Below are positions 1-9,371 of a stretch of DNA of 64,000 nucleotides, piece by piece. This stretch comes from Pseudocolwellia agarivorans (GTDB taxonomy: Bacteria; Pseudomonadota; Gammaproteobacteria; Enterobacterales; Alteromonadaceae), in contig NZ_MUZU01000002.1 in assembly GCF_002000085.1 (NCBI RefSeq), forward strand, positions 554,224 to 618,223, read 5' to 3'. The position numbers were made by a program, and so were the translations under genes. The notes under the pieces were generated by a model that saw only the letters and a program-made list of their open reading frames with translations, was not told where the DNA came from and did no database searches. Within the stretch, counting starts at the first letter, position 1; the number at the start of each line of letters is the position of its first letter.

Positions 1-1
1 A

Positions 2-1753
2 ACTTTATTGTTAAATGATGAGTTACAGCAAAATAAAAACGATTTAATGGAGCAAGTTTTTATAAGATCGTTACATTCAAATTATAAGTACACATTACTA
101 AAAATAACCAAAAACTCAGATACAAGTGTATATAACTCTTCAAATCCTATCAAAACATTTGTATTACCTTACACTTTACCTAAAGTTAATAAGTTAACCG
201 TAGAGAACAATCTAACTATTATTTATCAGCTTGATTTTAGTAATGAATCATCACTCATTATAAAAATACTTTCTTTAGTGTTAGGTTTAACTTTTATCTT
301 TATATTCATTGCTAGTTTATTAAGCTCGCACAGCTACAAAGCACTTTTAAAGAAATTATGTGATGATTTAAAAACAGCAATAGAAAGTGACTTTTCAGAA
401 AATGAAACCTTAAAAAATAAAGCTCCAGCTGAATTTACTCAAATATTTACTGAACTAAAAAAATTAGTTAATACTCATCATTTAAGTACAACAGCCCTTG
501 AAGAAAAAGCGTTTTTAGAACCTATTACAAAATTAAGTAATCGTAGCCGTTTTGTTCAATATTTTGAAAATCAAATAAGCGGAGATAAATCAATTAAATT
601 TGGCGTGTTATCAATTACACGATGCTCAGAGCTACAAACAATAAACCAAATTCATGGTTACAATGCTGGTGACACCTATATATGTGGTGTAGCAGAAATA
701 ATGAAAGGGTTAATAGCTAAGTACCAAGGAGCGCAACTTTTTAGACTAAACAGCTCTGACTTTGCAACTATAATCCCCAACAGTACAATGAATAATGCTG
801 AAAATTATGCAAAACAATTAACTGAAAAATTCAACTCATACCAACAAGTTTCTGATTTAGATTCTGTTGCATTTACAGGATTAGTTTCTTTTCAAAAAGA
901 CAAACCCTTAGGCGAGTTATTAGCCTTAGCGGATACAGGGATCAGCATAGCTCAAACCCAACATAAAAACTCTTGGCATGCACAAACTGATACAGATATT
1001 TTAGAAAGTGCCAGTGCTAGTTATGGTAATCAAAACTGGCGTCAAGAGATTGATAACGTAATAGAAAATCAAAGAATCACTTTACTTGTACAAAACATTA
1101 AGCCGTCTAACCGAAATGTTAAAGTTTACGGTGAAATACTAGCAAGATTCTTAAATTCAAATGAAGAAATGTTACCTACGGCTTCTTTTGTTGCTATGGC
1201 AGAAAAACTCGATAAGATTGTAGCTATAGACAAAATGATCATCGAAAAAGTTATTTCTGAAATAACCAATAAAAACCTTACGAGTTCTTCTTATGGAATT
1301 AACGTAAGTACACGCAGTATTCACGATGAACACTTCTTAATTTGGTTAGAAAGAAGATTACTCAGAGATTCATCAATTGCTTCAAGGCTTATTTTTGAAA
1401 TAACAGAATACGGATTACAACAAAACATTAAAACCAGCAAACGCTTTATCGATATGATCCACAGAGCTGGTTCTAAAGTAACAGTTGAGCGTTTTGGTGT
1501 TGGGTTAACATCATTTAAATTCTTTAAAGATTTAAAACCTGACTTTATTAAAATGGACAGTACCTATACACGTGATATTGATGAAGATAAAAACAATCAA
1601 TACTTTTTACGTTTAATGGTAGATTTAGCGCATAGATTAAGCATCTCAGTATTAGCTGAAAGTGTTGAAGGACAAGAAGAAAAATTTGCCCTAGAAAAGC
1701 TCTTTGTAGATGGTTGCCAAGGGTTTTATATAGGTAAGCCTTTACCTTTGTAA
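2..1753 (+). CDS. csrD: CsrD/MshH-like degenerate GGDEF-EAL membrane protein (5' end outside window)
   Basis: The reading frame is open to the window edge and the first possible start is a TTG at base 8, so the N-terminus is missing; E. coli CsrD is about 646 aa and here 581 aa are visible. One membrane span is seen near residues 84-106, followed by a GGDEF-like and an EAL-like domain. Both signature motifs are degenerate: NSSDF stands where active cyclases have GGDEF (E. coli CsrD has HRSDF), and EIL replaces EAL. The segment between the domains (KNSW then NWR) also lines up with CsrD. In the known family CsrD does not make or degrade c-di-GMP; it promotes RNase E decay of the CsrB/C RNAs and so tunes the Csr system. 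A LapD-type c-di-GMP receptor is the alternative, but the motif fits CsrD better. Confidence 0.75.
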   Translation, partial: TLLLNDELQQNKNDLMEQVFIRSLHSNYKYTLLKITKNSDTSVYNSSNPIKTFVLPYTLPKVNKLTVENNLTIIYQLDFSNESSLIIKILSLVLGLTFIFIFIASLLSSHSYKALLKKLCDDLKTAIESDFSENETLKNKAPAEFTQIFTELKKLVNTHHLSTTALEEKAFLEPITKLSNRSRFVQYFENQISGDKSIKFGVLSITRCSELQTINQIHGYNAGDTYICGVAEIMKGLIAKYQGAQLFRLNSSDFATIIPNSTMNNAENYAKQLTEKFNSYQQVSDLDSVAFTGLVSFQKDKPLGELLALADTGISIAQTQHKNSWHAQTDTDILESASASYGNQNWRQEIDNVIENQRITLLVQNIKPSNRNVKVYGEILARFLNSNEEMLPTASFVAMAEKLDKIVAIDKMIIEKVISEITNKNLTSSSYGINVSTRSIHDEHFLIWLERRLLRDSSIASRLIFEITEYGLQQNIKTSKRFIDMIHRAGSKVTVERFGVGLTSFKFFKDLKPDFIKMDSTYTRDIDEDKNNQYFLRLMVDLAHRLSISVLAESVEGQEEKFALEKLFVDGCQGFYIGKPLPL

Positions 1754-1942
1754 AGTTTTTATACATTACCTCGCTGCGATGCTCTTTACTTAAAATAACA
1801 TTGCAGCTCTATTCAAACTATAAAAACATCTCTCTTAAATATTAAAACCAACTTATCCCTACATAATTGCTCGCAATATAAACAATTACTTAAAATGGCC
1901 CATAAACTTTCCAAATTGATGAATAACCCTACAATCAAGCGG

Positions 1943-1971
1943 TTGTTTCTTTTGGTATAAAAACGGATAAT
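1943..1971 (+). promoter_or_regulatory. Probable sigma-70 promoter of the rnf operon
   Basis: TTGTTT (1943-1948) and GATAAT (1966-1971) are separated by exactly 17 bases and lie about 30 bases before the rnfA start. The rest of the 250-base gap after the upstream gene shows no reading frame. Assignment rests on consensus match only. Confidence 0.45.
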
Positions 1972-2003
1972 ATCCACCATAAATTTACCAATGTAATCAT
2001 TAA

Positions 2004-2585
2004 ATGTCTGAATATCTCTTATTATTAGTCGGTACTGTGTTAGTGAATAACTTTGTACTCGTAAAATTTTTAGGATTATGCCCTTTCATGGGAGTTTCAT
2101 CTCGTACTGAAACTGCTGTTGGCATGGCCTATGCGACGACATTTGTAATGACATTAGCTTCATTACTCAGTTACCTTGTTAATACCTATATTTTAGCGCC
2201 ACTAGGGTTAGAGTATTTAACTACAATGGCTTTCATATTAGTGATTGCTGTTGTCGTACAATTTACCGAGATGGTAGTACATAAAACGAGTGCCAATTTA
2301 TATCGCCTTTTAGGTATATTCCTCCCCCTTATTACCACTAACTGTGCTGTATTAGGTGTTGCTTTACTTAACTTGTATGAACAACACAACTTCTTTGAAT
2401 CTATAATCTACGGTTTTGGTGCCGCTGCAGGTTTTTCATTAGTACTGATTATGTTTTCTGCTATGCGAGAAAAATTAGCCAATGCCGATATTCCTGCTCC
2501 ATTTAAAGGTTCAGCAATAGCAATGATCACAGCGGGCTTAATGTCATTAGCCTTTATGGGATTTACAGGATTGGTGAAGTTTTAA
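2004..2585 (+). CDS. rnfA: Rnf/Rsx electron transport complex subunit RnfA
   Basis: A 193-aa integral membrane protein with about six hydrophobic helices and the RnfA signature [14 protein letters not shown] near the N-terminus (residues 11-24). The cysteine in that motif is known to help bind a membrane-embedded Fe-S centre together with RnfE. RnfA and RnfE are homologous subunits inserted in opposite orientation. The complex couples electron flow between ferredoxin and NAD to ion movement; the Rsx version keeps SoxR reduced. First gene of a tightly packed rnfABCDGE operon: its stop codon overlaps the rnfB start by one base (TAATG). Length equals the family norm. Confidence 0.97.
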   Translation: MSEYLLLLVGTVLVNNFVLVKFLGLCPFMGVSSRTETAVGMAYATTFVMTLASLLSYLVNTYILAPLGLEYLTTMAFILVIAVVVQFTEMVVHKTSANLYRLLGIFLPLITTNCAVLGVALLNLYEQHNFFESIIYGFGAAAGFSLVLIMFSAMREKLANADIPAPFKGSAIAMITAGLMSLAFMGFTGLVKF

Positions 2586-3139
2586 TGTCTATCGTTATCG
2601 CAATTCTTGTTATCGGTTTTATTGCCCTATTATTTGGTGCTTTGCTCGGCTATGCCTCAATTCGATTTAAAGTTGAAGGTGATCCACTCGCAGAACAAAT
2701 AGATGACCTACTGCCACAAACACAATGTGGCCAATGTGGCTACCCAGGTTGTAAGCCCTACGCAGATGCTGTAGCAAATGGTGAAGCCATTAATAAATGT
2801 GCACCAGGTGGCGAAGAAACTATCAAAAAAATAGCTGAATTAATGGGTGTCGAAGTACAAGCATTAGATGAAAACCATGCAACCGACAACACACCAAAAG
2901 TAGCCTTCATTATTGAAGAAGACTGCATAGGTTGTACTAAATGCATACAAGCGTGTCCAGTAGATGCCATTATCGGTACCACCAAACAAATGCATACCGT
3001 TATTGTAGATGAATGCACTGGTTGTGATCTATGTGTTGCACCTTGTCCCGTTGATTGTATTGAAATGCGACCGATTGAAACAACGAAACAAAGTTGGCAG
3101 TGGGATTTAAATAGCATACCTGTAACACAAGTTGATTAG
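2585..3139 (+). CDS. rnfB: Rnf complex Fe-S subunit RnfB
   Basis: 184 aa. An N-terminal membrane anchor (about residues 4-26) is followed by the four-cysteine cluster of the Rnf/NqrF type (CGQCGYPGC, residues about 48-56, with a later Cys in KCAPGG) and two ferredoxin-type [4Fe-4S] motifs ([12 protein letters not shown] and [12 protein letters not shown], residues about 115-160). RnfB accepts electrons from, or gives them to, soluble ferredoxin on the cytoplasmic side and passes them to RnfC. The start overlaps the rnfA stop, indicating translational coupling. Confidence 0.97.
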   Translation: MSIVIAILVIGFIALLFGALLGYASIRFKVEGDPLAEQIDDLLPQTQCGQCGYPGCKPYADAVANGEAINKCAPGGEETIKKIAELMGVEVQALDENHATDNTPKVAFIIEEDCIGCTKCIQACPVDAIIGTTKQMHTVIVDECTGCDLCVAPCPVDCIEMRPIETTKQSWQWDLNSIPVTQVD

Positions 3140-3147
3140 GAAAATAC

Positions 3148-5715
3148 GTGAATTCTATTATTAACCGAATTGATAAAAACCAATTTTGGAAATTCCATGG
3201 TGGCATTCACCCACCTGAACAAAAGTTTATCACTGAAAACAAACCTATTCGTACTTTGCCTTTACCAAAAGAGCTCATTCTTCCACTGCAACAACATATT
3301 GGTCAAGCAGGTGAGTTAATCGTATCTGTAGGCGATAAAGTGTTAAAAGGTCAAGTATTAACAGCTAGTAATCATCCAATGGCTGTACCTATTCACGCTC
3401 CAACAAGTGGCACTATTACAGCAATTAAAGATGCAACTATTGCCCACCCTTCGGCGTTACAAGAACCTTGTTTATTCTTAGCGCCTGATGGCAACGACAC
3501 ATGGCAACAGCGCAATATTTGCACTGATTATCATAAACTCAGTCGTTTCGAACTATTAGAAAAAATAGCGAATGCAGGCATAGCAGGTATGGGCGGTGCA
3601 GGCTTCCCTACTCATATCAAAGCTAACAGCTCAGCTGCTCATTCTAAGAGAATAGAGTTTTTAATCATTAATGCTGCTGAATGTGAACCTTATATAACAG
3701 CAGACGATTTACTGATCAGAGAACAAAGCCCAACAATAATTGATGGCATCAATATTCTTCATCAACTCATTAATCCTGAATATGTATTAATTGGTATAGA
3801 AGACAACAAACCTGAAGCCATTAAAACACTACAAAATGCGACTAAAGATCTCGAACATATAAGAGTTTGTGTTATTCCCACCAAATACCCTTCTGGCGGA
3901 GAAAAACAACTTATTCAAATATTAACAGGTAAAGAAATACCCAGCGGATTTTTACCGAGTTCTCAAGGTATTATCATGCAAAACATAGCAACCTGCTATG
4001 CTATTGCTGATGCCGTAATTAACGATATTCCGTTAATTAAACGAGTCACTACGGTTACAGGTTTAGGTTTAAATAAACCTCAAAACGTATGGGCTTTACT
4101 AGGAACCCCTGTTAACTATTTACTTGAGCAATGTGAATACCAACCGCAAAGTAATAAACAACGCGTTATTATGGGCGGCCCTATGATGGGGTTTACTTTA
4201 CCGTCAGGCAATGTACCCGTTGTAAAAATAACAAACTGTGTACTTGCACCAAGTGAAAAAGAAATTGCTGCTGAAAATACAGAAGTTGAATGTATACGCT
4301 GCGGACAATGTGCCGATGTATGCCCTGCCCAGCTTCTTCCGCAAGAACTCCAGTGGAGCGCAAAAGCTAAAGATCACGAGCAACTAGAAACCCTTAACTT
4401 ATTTGACTGTATAGAATGTGGTGCTTGCGCTTACGTATGCCCTAGTTACATTCCGCTAGTACATTACTATCGCATTGGTAAAGCTGAAATACGTGAACAA
4501 AAACAGCTTGAAATAAAAGCAGAAAAAGCAAAAATAAGATTTGAAGCGCGTAAGCTAAGATTAGAACGAGACAAAAAAGCGCGAGAAGAAAAACAACGTA
4601 AAGCCGCTGAAGCCCGTAAAGCAAGAATGAATTCAGGCACTCCTGAAGCCAAAAATGAAATGTCGGCGGTTGCTGCAGCTTTAGCACGTGTAAAAGCTAA
4701 AAAAGCACAAACTACAGATACTGCAACGACAACTCCTCAAGAGCAGGCAGTAGAAGCCTCAGAAAAACCTAAAAACCCACAAATTGCAGCTGCGATCGCT
4801 CGTGCTAAAGCAAAAAAATTAGCCAACCAAAATAACTTTGATACTGAAAATCCAGCTAAAATTAAAGATAAACAAGACAATCAGACAGACAATAAAACAG
4901 AAAGTAAACCTGCTTTAGAGGTGTCTCCAGAAGATAAAAAAGCAAAAGTAGCAGCAACTATCGCAAAAGCAAAAGCTAAAAAACTTGCGAAAGAAAATAC
5001 AGCTAAAGAAACTCCCTCTACGGTAACTGAAGAAAGTGATGCTCCTGCTGCTGAAACAGTAAAAGTACCTGACGTTGTTGAAACACCTAAATTGACCGAA
5101 GCTACCGTTGCAAACGAAGACGATAAAAAAGCAAAAATCGCAGCAACTATCGCCAAAGCAAAAGCTAAAAAACTTGCGAAAGAAAATACAGCTAAAGAAA
5201 CTCCCTCTACGGTAACTGAAGAAAGTGATGCTCCTGCTGCTGAAACAGTGAAAACACCTGACGTTGTTGAAACACCTAAAGTGACCGAAGCAAACGTTAA
5301 AAACGTAGACGATAAAAAAGCAAAAATCGCAGCAACTATTGCCAAAGCAAAAGCTAAAAAACTAGCGAAAGAAAATACAGCTAAAGAAGTCCCTTCTACG
5401 GTAACTGAAGAAAGTGATGTTCCTGCTACTGATACATCAAAAGCTGCAAACACCCAGAAAGTAGCTGAAACAGTGAAAGCACCTGAAATTATTGAAACAC
5501 CTAAAGTGACCGATGCTACCGTTGCAAACGAAGACGATAAAAAAGCTAAAATAGCACAAGCTGTAGCGAAAGCCAGAGCAAAAAAAGAAGTTACAACACC
5601 AACAGACAGTAAAGATACAAGTAAAAATACGATAGCAGAAGAGAAGAAAAAAAGAATTGCTGAAGCAGTCGCTAAAGCAAAAGCCAAAAAACAACAACGT
5701 TCAGAGTTAACTTAA
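3148..5715 (+). CDS. rnfC: Rnf complex NADH-binding Fe-S subunit RnfC, with expanded repeat tail
   Basis: 855 aa, GTG start preceded by AGGAAA at 3138. Residues 1-370 form the NuoF-like flavin/NADH module with the glycine-rich GMGGAGFPTHIK segment. Two [4Fe-4S] motifs follow (CIRCGQCADVCP and CIECGACAYVCP, about residues 380-435), then a long helical basic tail rich in Lys, Ala and Glu. The tail carries near-identical 63-residue tandem units, each with an IAKAKAKKLAKE core, making the protein longer than E. coli RsxC (740 aa). Tails of this kind are known in gammaproteobacterial RnfC and vary in repeat number; their role is not settled. Gap to rnfB 8 bases, to rnfD 3 bases. Confidence 0.96.
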   Translation: MNSIINRIDKNQFWKFHGGIHPPEQKFITENKPIRTLPLPKELILPLQQHIGQAGELIVSVGDKVLKGQVLTASNHPMAVPIHAPTSGTITAIKDATIAHPSALQEPCLFLAPDGNDTWQQRNICTDYHKLSRFELLEKIANAGIAGMGGAGFPTHIKANSSAAHSKRIEFLIINAAECEPYITADDLLIREQSPTIIDGINILHQLINPEYVLIGIEDNKPEAIKTLQNATKDLEHIRVCVIPTKYPSGGEKQLIQILTGKEIPSGFLPSSQGIIMQNIATCYAIADAVINDIPLIKRVTTVTGLGLNKPQNVWALLGTPVNYLLEQCEYQPQSNKQRVIMGGPMMGFTLPSGNVPVVKITNCVLAPSEKEIAAENTEVECIRCGQCADVCPAQLLPQELQWSAKAKDHEQLETLNLFDCIECGACAYVCPSYIPLVHYYRIGKAEIREQKQLEIKAEKAKIRFEARKLRLERDKKAREEKQRKAAEARKARMNSGTPEAKNEMSAVAAALARVKAKKAQTTDTATTTPQEQAVEASEKPKNPQIAAAIARAKAKKLANQNNFDTENPAKIKDKQDNQTDNKTESKPALEVSPEDKKAKVAATIAKAKAKKLAKENTAKETPSTVTEESDAPAAETVKVPDVVETPKLTEATVANEDDKKAKIAATIAKAKAKKLAKENTAKETPSTVTEESDAPAAETVKTPDVVETPKVTEANVKNVDDKKAKIAATIAKAKAKKLAKENTAKEVPSTVTEESDVPATDTSKAANTQKVAETVKAPEIIETPKVTDATVANEDDKKAKIAQAVAKARAKKEVTTPTDSKDTSKNTIAEEKKKRIAEAVAKAKAKKQQRSELT
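4933..5600 (+). repeat. In-frame tandem repeats of 189 bp in the rnfC tail
   Basis: The DKKAKxAATIAKAKAKK unit begins at 4933, 5122, 5311 and 5536. The first two steps are exactly 189 bases (63 codons); the third is 225 bases because of an inserted stretch. Units one and two are nearly identical at DNA level over about 120 bases, which points to recent duplication or gene conversion. Shorter, more diverged versions of the Ala-Lys core occur upstream (around 4660 and 4780) and at the very end of the gene. Confidence 0.9.
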
Positions 5716-5718
5716 ATT

Positions 5719-6801
5719 ATGGCCTTTTGGATCGCAAGCTCGCCGCATAACCATTTAAAAAATAAAACATCTGCTTTAATGAGGTTGGTAATTTACGCCA
5801 CCATCCCAGGTATTTTGGCGCAATGGTACTTTTTTGGTTGGGGTAACTTAATTCATATTTCATTAGCTATTGCGAGCGCATTAGTTGCTGAGTTTTTTAT
5901 TTTATCCTTAAGAGAAAAGAAAATTCCTGAACAAATTTTCGATGGTAGTGCCATTTTAACTGCCATACTTTTAGGTATTAGCTTACCCGCATTAGCGCCA
6001 TGGTGGATATCTATTTTAGGTGCAGCATTTGCCATTATTATTGTAAAACAGCTATACGGCGGCTTGGGTCATAATCCATTCAACCCAGCTATGGCAGGCT
6101 ATGTCATGCTACTTATATCATTCCCTGTTCAAATGACATCGTGGCAACCGCCATTACAGTTAATGGCAATCGACTTAAGTGCATTTGACACGCTCTCAGT
6201 TATTTTTACCAGCTACACCACAGACGGTTACTCAGTTGAACAATTAAAAAGACACATAGACGGTTACACCATGGCAACCCCGTTAGATACCGTTAAAACC
6301 AATTTAACCTTAGGTTTAACCATTGCTGAAAGCATGGACAGCGCCGTTATAGGTAAAAACTTTGGTATAGGCTGGGAATGGGTAAATGCTGGCTTTTTAC
6401 TGGGTGGCTTGTTTTTAATATTTAAAAAAGCCATTGATTGGATCACCCCTTTTAGCTTTCTATTTAGCCTATTTTTATTTTCATTCATCGCCTTCATGTA
6501 TAGCCCTGACAGCAATGCTTCAACCATGTTTCATTGGTTTAATGGTGCTTGTATGCTGGGCGCATTCTTTATTCTTACCGACCCAGTCTCGGGCGCTACC
6601 AGTAATAAAGGAAGAATGATTTTTGGTGCTTTAGCTGCCTTACTTGTATTTATTATCAGAAAATATGGTGGTTACCCTGAAGCTATGGCTTTCGCTGTGT
6701 TACTTTGTAATATGTCTGCGCCTTTAATCGATCAATACACACGTCCTCGCACATACGGACATAAAAAAACGCAGAATGCTCAGGATAAAACTAATGCGTA
6801 A
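5719..6801 (+). CDS. rnfD: Rnf complex membrane flavoprotein subunit RnfD
   Basis: 360 aa with about nine to ten membrane helices, in the NqrB/RnfD family. The segment GYTMATPLD (about residues 178-186) matches the position of the threonine that carries covalent FMN in E. coli RsxD and Vibrio NqrB homologues. RnfD is thought to be part of the ion-translocating core. Three bases separate it from rnfC, and its stop codon overlaps the rnfG start. The C-terminus ends in a polar tail rich in Lys, Gln and Asn. Confidence 0.96.
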   Translation: MAFWIASSPHNHLKNKTSALMRLVIYATIPGILAQWYFFGWGNLIHISLAIASALVAEFFILSLREKKIPEQIFDGSAILTAILLGISLPALAPWWISILGAAFAIIIVKQLYGGLGHNPFNPAMAGYVMLLISFPVQMTSWQPPLQLMAIDLSAFDTLSVIFTSYTTDGYSVEQLKRHIDGYTMATPLDTVKTNLTLGLTIAESMDSAVIGKNFGIGWEWVNAGFLLGGLFLIFKKAIDWITPFSFLFSLFLFSFIAFMYSPDSNASTMFHWFNGACMLGAFFILTDPVSGATSNKGRMIFGALAALLVFIIRKYGGYPEAMAFAVLLCNMSAPLIDQYTRPRTYGHKKTQNAQDKTNA

Positions 6802-7444
6802 AGCTATTCAAAAAAATGCTAATGTGCTTGCCATATTCGCTATCGTTTGTACCGCTGTTGTCGGCATAGTCCACTCATTAACTAAAGATGAAATTGAGTT
6901 ACAAAAACAACAGCAATTACTCAAAACGCTATCACAAGTTATTGACCCTGCAACATATAACAACGAAATAATTAACGATTGTATTATGTTCAGCCAAACA
7001 GGTTCTGATAAAGCAGCTAAGTCAAAAAATCAAACACCTCATGCTGCTTATATTGCAACTTATAATGATTCCCCCGTTGCTATGGCAATAACCGCCACAG
7101 CACCCGACGGATACAACGGAAATATTGATATTATTGTTGGTATTAAAACGAGTGGTGTTGTGAGTGGCGTTAGGGTACTAGATCATAACGAGACCCCCGG
7201 TTTAGGTGACAAAATAGAACTTAAAAGAAACTCTTGGATCACAACATTTACCGACAAAAAGATTAATGGCAATCCAGATCCTCGCTGGAAAGTTGCTAAA
7301 GATGGCGGCATGTTCGACCAATTTACAGGTGCAACCATAACACCAAGAGCCGTAGTAAAAGCTGTACATAACACAGTGGCTTATTTTAACGAAAACAAAG
7401 AAACGTTATTCGCTCAACCGAGAAATTGTGGAGATATTGAATGA
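6794..7444 (+). CDS. rnfG: Rnf complex FMN-binding subunit RnfG
   Basis: 216 aa from the ATG at 6794, chosen because AGGA lies 8 bases upstream and because the protein then starts with the usual short basic stretch before the membrane anchor (about residues 8-28); an earlier in-frame start at 6776 is possible. The periplasmic FMN-binding domain holds TGAT at about residues 178-181, the flavinylation motif in which FMN is joined to the last threonine by ApbE. It sits inside the operon, overlapping rnfD, and its stop shares bases with the rnfE start (ATGA). Confidence 0.95.
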   Translation: MRKAIQKNANVLAIFAIVCTAVVGIVHSLTKDEIELQKQQQLLKTLSQVIDPATYNNEIINDCIMFSQTGSDKAAKSKNQTPHAAYIATYNDSPVAMAITATAPDGYNGNIDIIVGIKTSGVVSGVRVLDHNETPGLGDKIELKRNSWITTFTDKKINGNPDPRWKVAKDGGMFDQFTGATITPRAVVKAVHNTVAYFNENKETLFAQPRNCGDIE

Positions 7445-8148
7445 CAAACGGCGCAGAATACAAAGAACTCGCATGGCAAGGTTTATGGAAAAACAACCCC
7501 GGCCTCGTTCAACTATTAGGCTTATGTCCGTTATTAGCCGTAACCTCAACAGTCACCAATGCGTTAGGTTTAGGTATAGCAACGCTATTCGTATTAATCT
7601 GTTCAAACGCGACGGTTTCATTAGTACGTAAATGGGTTCCTAAAGAAGTTCGCATTCCTATTTTTGTATTAATTATCGCCTCGTTCGTTACTTGTGTTCA
7701 GTTATTAATGAACGCATATACCTTCGTGCTCTATCAATCGTTAGGTATTTTTCTTCCGTTAATCGTAACTAACTGTGCCATTATCGGCCGTGCAGAAGCA
7801 TACGCCTCTAAAAACCCCGTTAAACAAGCCACCTTTGACGGCTTAATGATGGGCTTAGGTTTTCTACTGGTTTTATTTGTATTAGGCGCAGTAAGAGAAG
7901 TGCTCGGTCAAGGTACTTTATTTGACGGCGCACACTTATTATTAGGCGAATGGGCTCATATATTACGCATAGAAGTATATAACCTTGATAACCAATTTTT
8001 ACTTGCTGTACTTCCCCCAGGAGCATTTATTGCCATGGGGTTATTTATCGCACTGAAAAACTTTATTGATAATAAAATTGCCGAAAGCGCACCTAAAAAA
8101 GAAGCTAAATCAATCGAGCGTGTACGCGTAAATTTTGATGCGAGTTAA
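7441..8148 (+). CDS. rnfE: Rnf complex membrane subunit RnfE
   Basis: 235 aa, about six membrane helices, homologous to RnfA and NqrD. The N-terminal [17 protein letters not shown] segment (about residues 28-44) carries the cysteine that helps bind the intramembrane Fe-S centre. The C-terminal 25 residues are charged and cytoplasmic. Last subunit gene of the rnf set; nth follows after 32 bases in the same direction, the order seen in E. coli and many relatives. Confidence 0.96.
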   Translation: MTNGAEYKELAWQGLWKNNPGLVQLLGLCPLLAVTSTVTNALGLGIATLFVLICSNATVSLVRKWVPKEVRIPIFVLIIASFVTCVQLLMNAYTFVLYQSLGIFLPLIVTNCAIIGRAEAYASKNPVKQATFDGLMMGLGFLLVLFVLGAVREVLGQGTLFDGAHLLLGEWAHILRIEVYNLDNQFLLAVLPPGAFIAMGLFIALKNFIDNKIAESAPKKEAKSIERVRVNFDAS

Positions 8149-8180
8149 TAAATAAAAAACAAAGTAGTAGAAGCTGAAAT

Positions 8181-8840
8181 ATGAATAAAGAATCACGAAT
8201 AGAAATGCTGACAAGATTAAGAGATAACAATCCTAATCCTACCACCGAGCTAAATTTTAGCACTCCGTTCGAGCTATTAATTGCCGTGCTTCTTTCAGCT
8301 CAGTCAACTGATGTTGGCGTAAATAAAGCGACCGATAAACTGTATCCTGTAGCTAATACCCCACAAGCGATCCTCGACCTTGGTTTAGACGGTTTAAAGT
8401 CTTACATAAAAACCATTGGTTTATTTAACACCAAAGCCGTAAACACCATGAAAACCTGCCAAATGTTGGTAGACTTACATGGCGGCGAAGTACCTGAAAG
8501 CCGAGCAGCTTTAGAAGCCCTACCCGGTGTTGGTAGAAAAACAGCAAACGTCGTGTTAAATACAGCCTTTGGTCAATTAAAAGACAACGAAGGTAACTAC
8601 TTCATTGCAGTAGATACCCACATTCAACGTTTAGCTAATCGCACAGGTTACGCTAAAGGTAAAACCGTAGAAGAAACAGAAAAAAGTATTGTAAAAAATA
8701 CCCCAAGAAAAACGGAGTTTTTCTTTAACTTACATCACTGGTTTATTCTTCATGGACGATACACATGCGTAGCAAGAAAACCCAAATGCGGCTCTTGCAT
8801 TATCGAAGACTTATGCGATTTTAAAGAAAAAACGGAGTAA
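8181..8840 (+). CDS. nth: Endonuclease III
   Basis: 219 aa bifunctional DNA glycosylase/AP lyase that removes oxidised pyrimidines. The helix-hairpin-helix LPGVGRKTA (about residues 114-122) contains the catalytic Lys, and VDTH (about 142-145) the catalytic Asp. The C-terminal [4Fe-4S] cluster cysteines have the canonical spacing C-x6-C-x2-C-x5-C (CVARKPKCGSCIIEDLC). Placement directly after rnfE repeats a conserved gene order and links an Fe-S enzyme with an Fe-S redox complex; whether this is functional or only co-transcription is not shown. Confidence 0.97.
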   Translation: MNKESRIEMLTRLRDNNPNPTTELNFSTPFELLIAVLLSAQSTDVGVNKATDKLYPVANTPQAILDLGLDGLKSYIKTIGLFNTKAVNTMKTCQMLVDLHGGEVPESRAALEALPGVGRKTANVVLNTAFGQLKDNEGNYFIAVDTHIQRLANRTGYAKGKTVEETEKSIVKNTPRKTEFFFNLHHWFILHGRYTCVARKPKCGSCIIEDLCDFKEKTE

Positions 8841-8851
8841 CAATACCTATT

Positions 8852-9271
8852 ATGAAATTTCTACACAGCATGGTTCGAGTGAACGACCTAGACGCTTCAC
8901 TAAAATTTTACGTTGATTTACTCGGTTTAGTTGAAACCAAGCGCATTGACGTACCTGAAGGTAAATTCACACTAATTTACTTAGCTACGGCAATAGGTGA
9001 ACCTGAAGTAGAGCTCACGCACAACTGGGGTTCAACTGAAGAATACAGCATAGGCAGAAACTTTGGCCATTTAGCCTTTGAAGTAGATAACATTTACGAC
9101 TTTTGCCAAAAGGTCCTTGATGCTGGAGTTACAGTTAACAGACCACCACGTTGCGGACACATGGCTTTTATTAAATCGCCTGATAACATTTCAATTGAAT
9201 TACTACAAAAAGGTGAAGCACTTCCGCCTCAAGAACCTTGGTTAAGTATGGAAAACACGGGGAGTTGGTAA
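8852..9271 (+). CDS. gloA: Glyoxalase I (lactoylglutathione lyase)
   Basis: 139 aa. Converts the methylglyoxal-glutathione hemithioacetal to S-lactoylglutathione. The metal ligands of the E. coli enzyme are present in order: His5 (FLHSM), Glu in EVELTH (near 55), His74 (FGHLAF) and Glu in ISIELL (near 120). The short form without long insert loops is the Ni/Co-type bacterial class. It starts 11 bases after nth and is probably the last gene of the transcript, since a strong hairpin follows. Confidence 0.95.
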   Translation: MKFLHSMVRVNDLDASLKFYVDLLGLVETKRIDVPEGKFTLIYLATAIGEPEVELTHNWGSTEEYSIGRNFGHLAFEVDNIYDFCQKVLDAGVTVNRPPRCGHMAFIKSPDNISIELLQKGEALPPQEPWLSMENTGSW

Positions 9272-9294
9272 CCTCCTGCTTTATAATATCAATG

Positions 9295-9329
9295 ACTTAA
9301 TAGCTTTATAAACGATAAAGCTATTAAGT
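9295..9329. terminator. Bidirectional terminator hairpin between convergent genes
   Basis: A perfect 15-bp stem (arms 9295-9309 and 9315-9329, core AATAGCTTTAT) with a 5-base AAACG loop lies between the gloA end and the end of the opposing gene. The stem is AT-rich and lacks a long T run, so its strength is uncertain. Confidence 0.7.
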
Positions 9330-9371
9330 TAACTCCTTATCCTTATACTAAACACTTATATTCAAGCAACG

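Noticed and set aside
4881..5687. Long antisense reading frame (268 codons, minus strand) opposite rnfC
   Set aside because: It mirrors the repetitive Lys/Ala-rich tail; its Ser/Ala/Phe composition and repeat pattern are the complement of the rnfC repeats, and it has no family resemblance.
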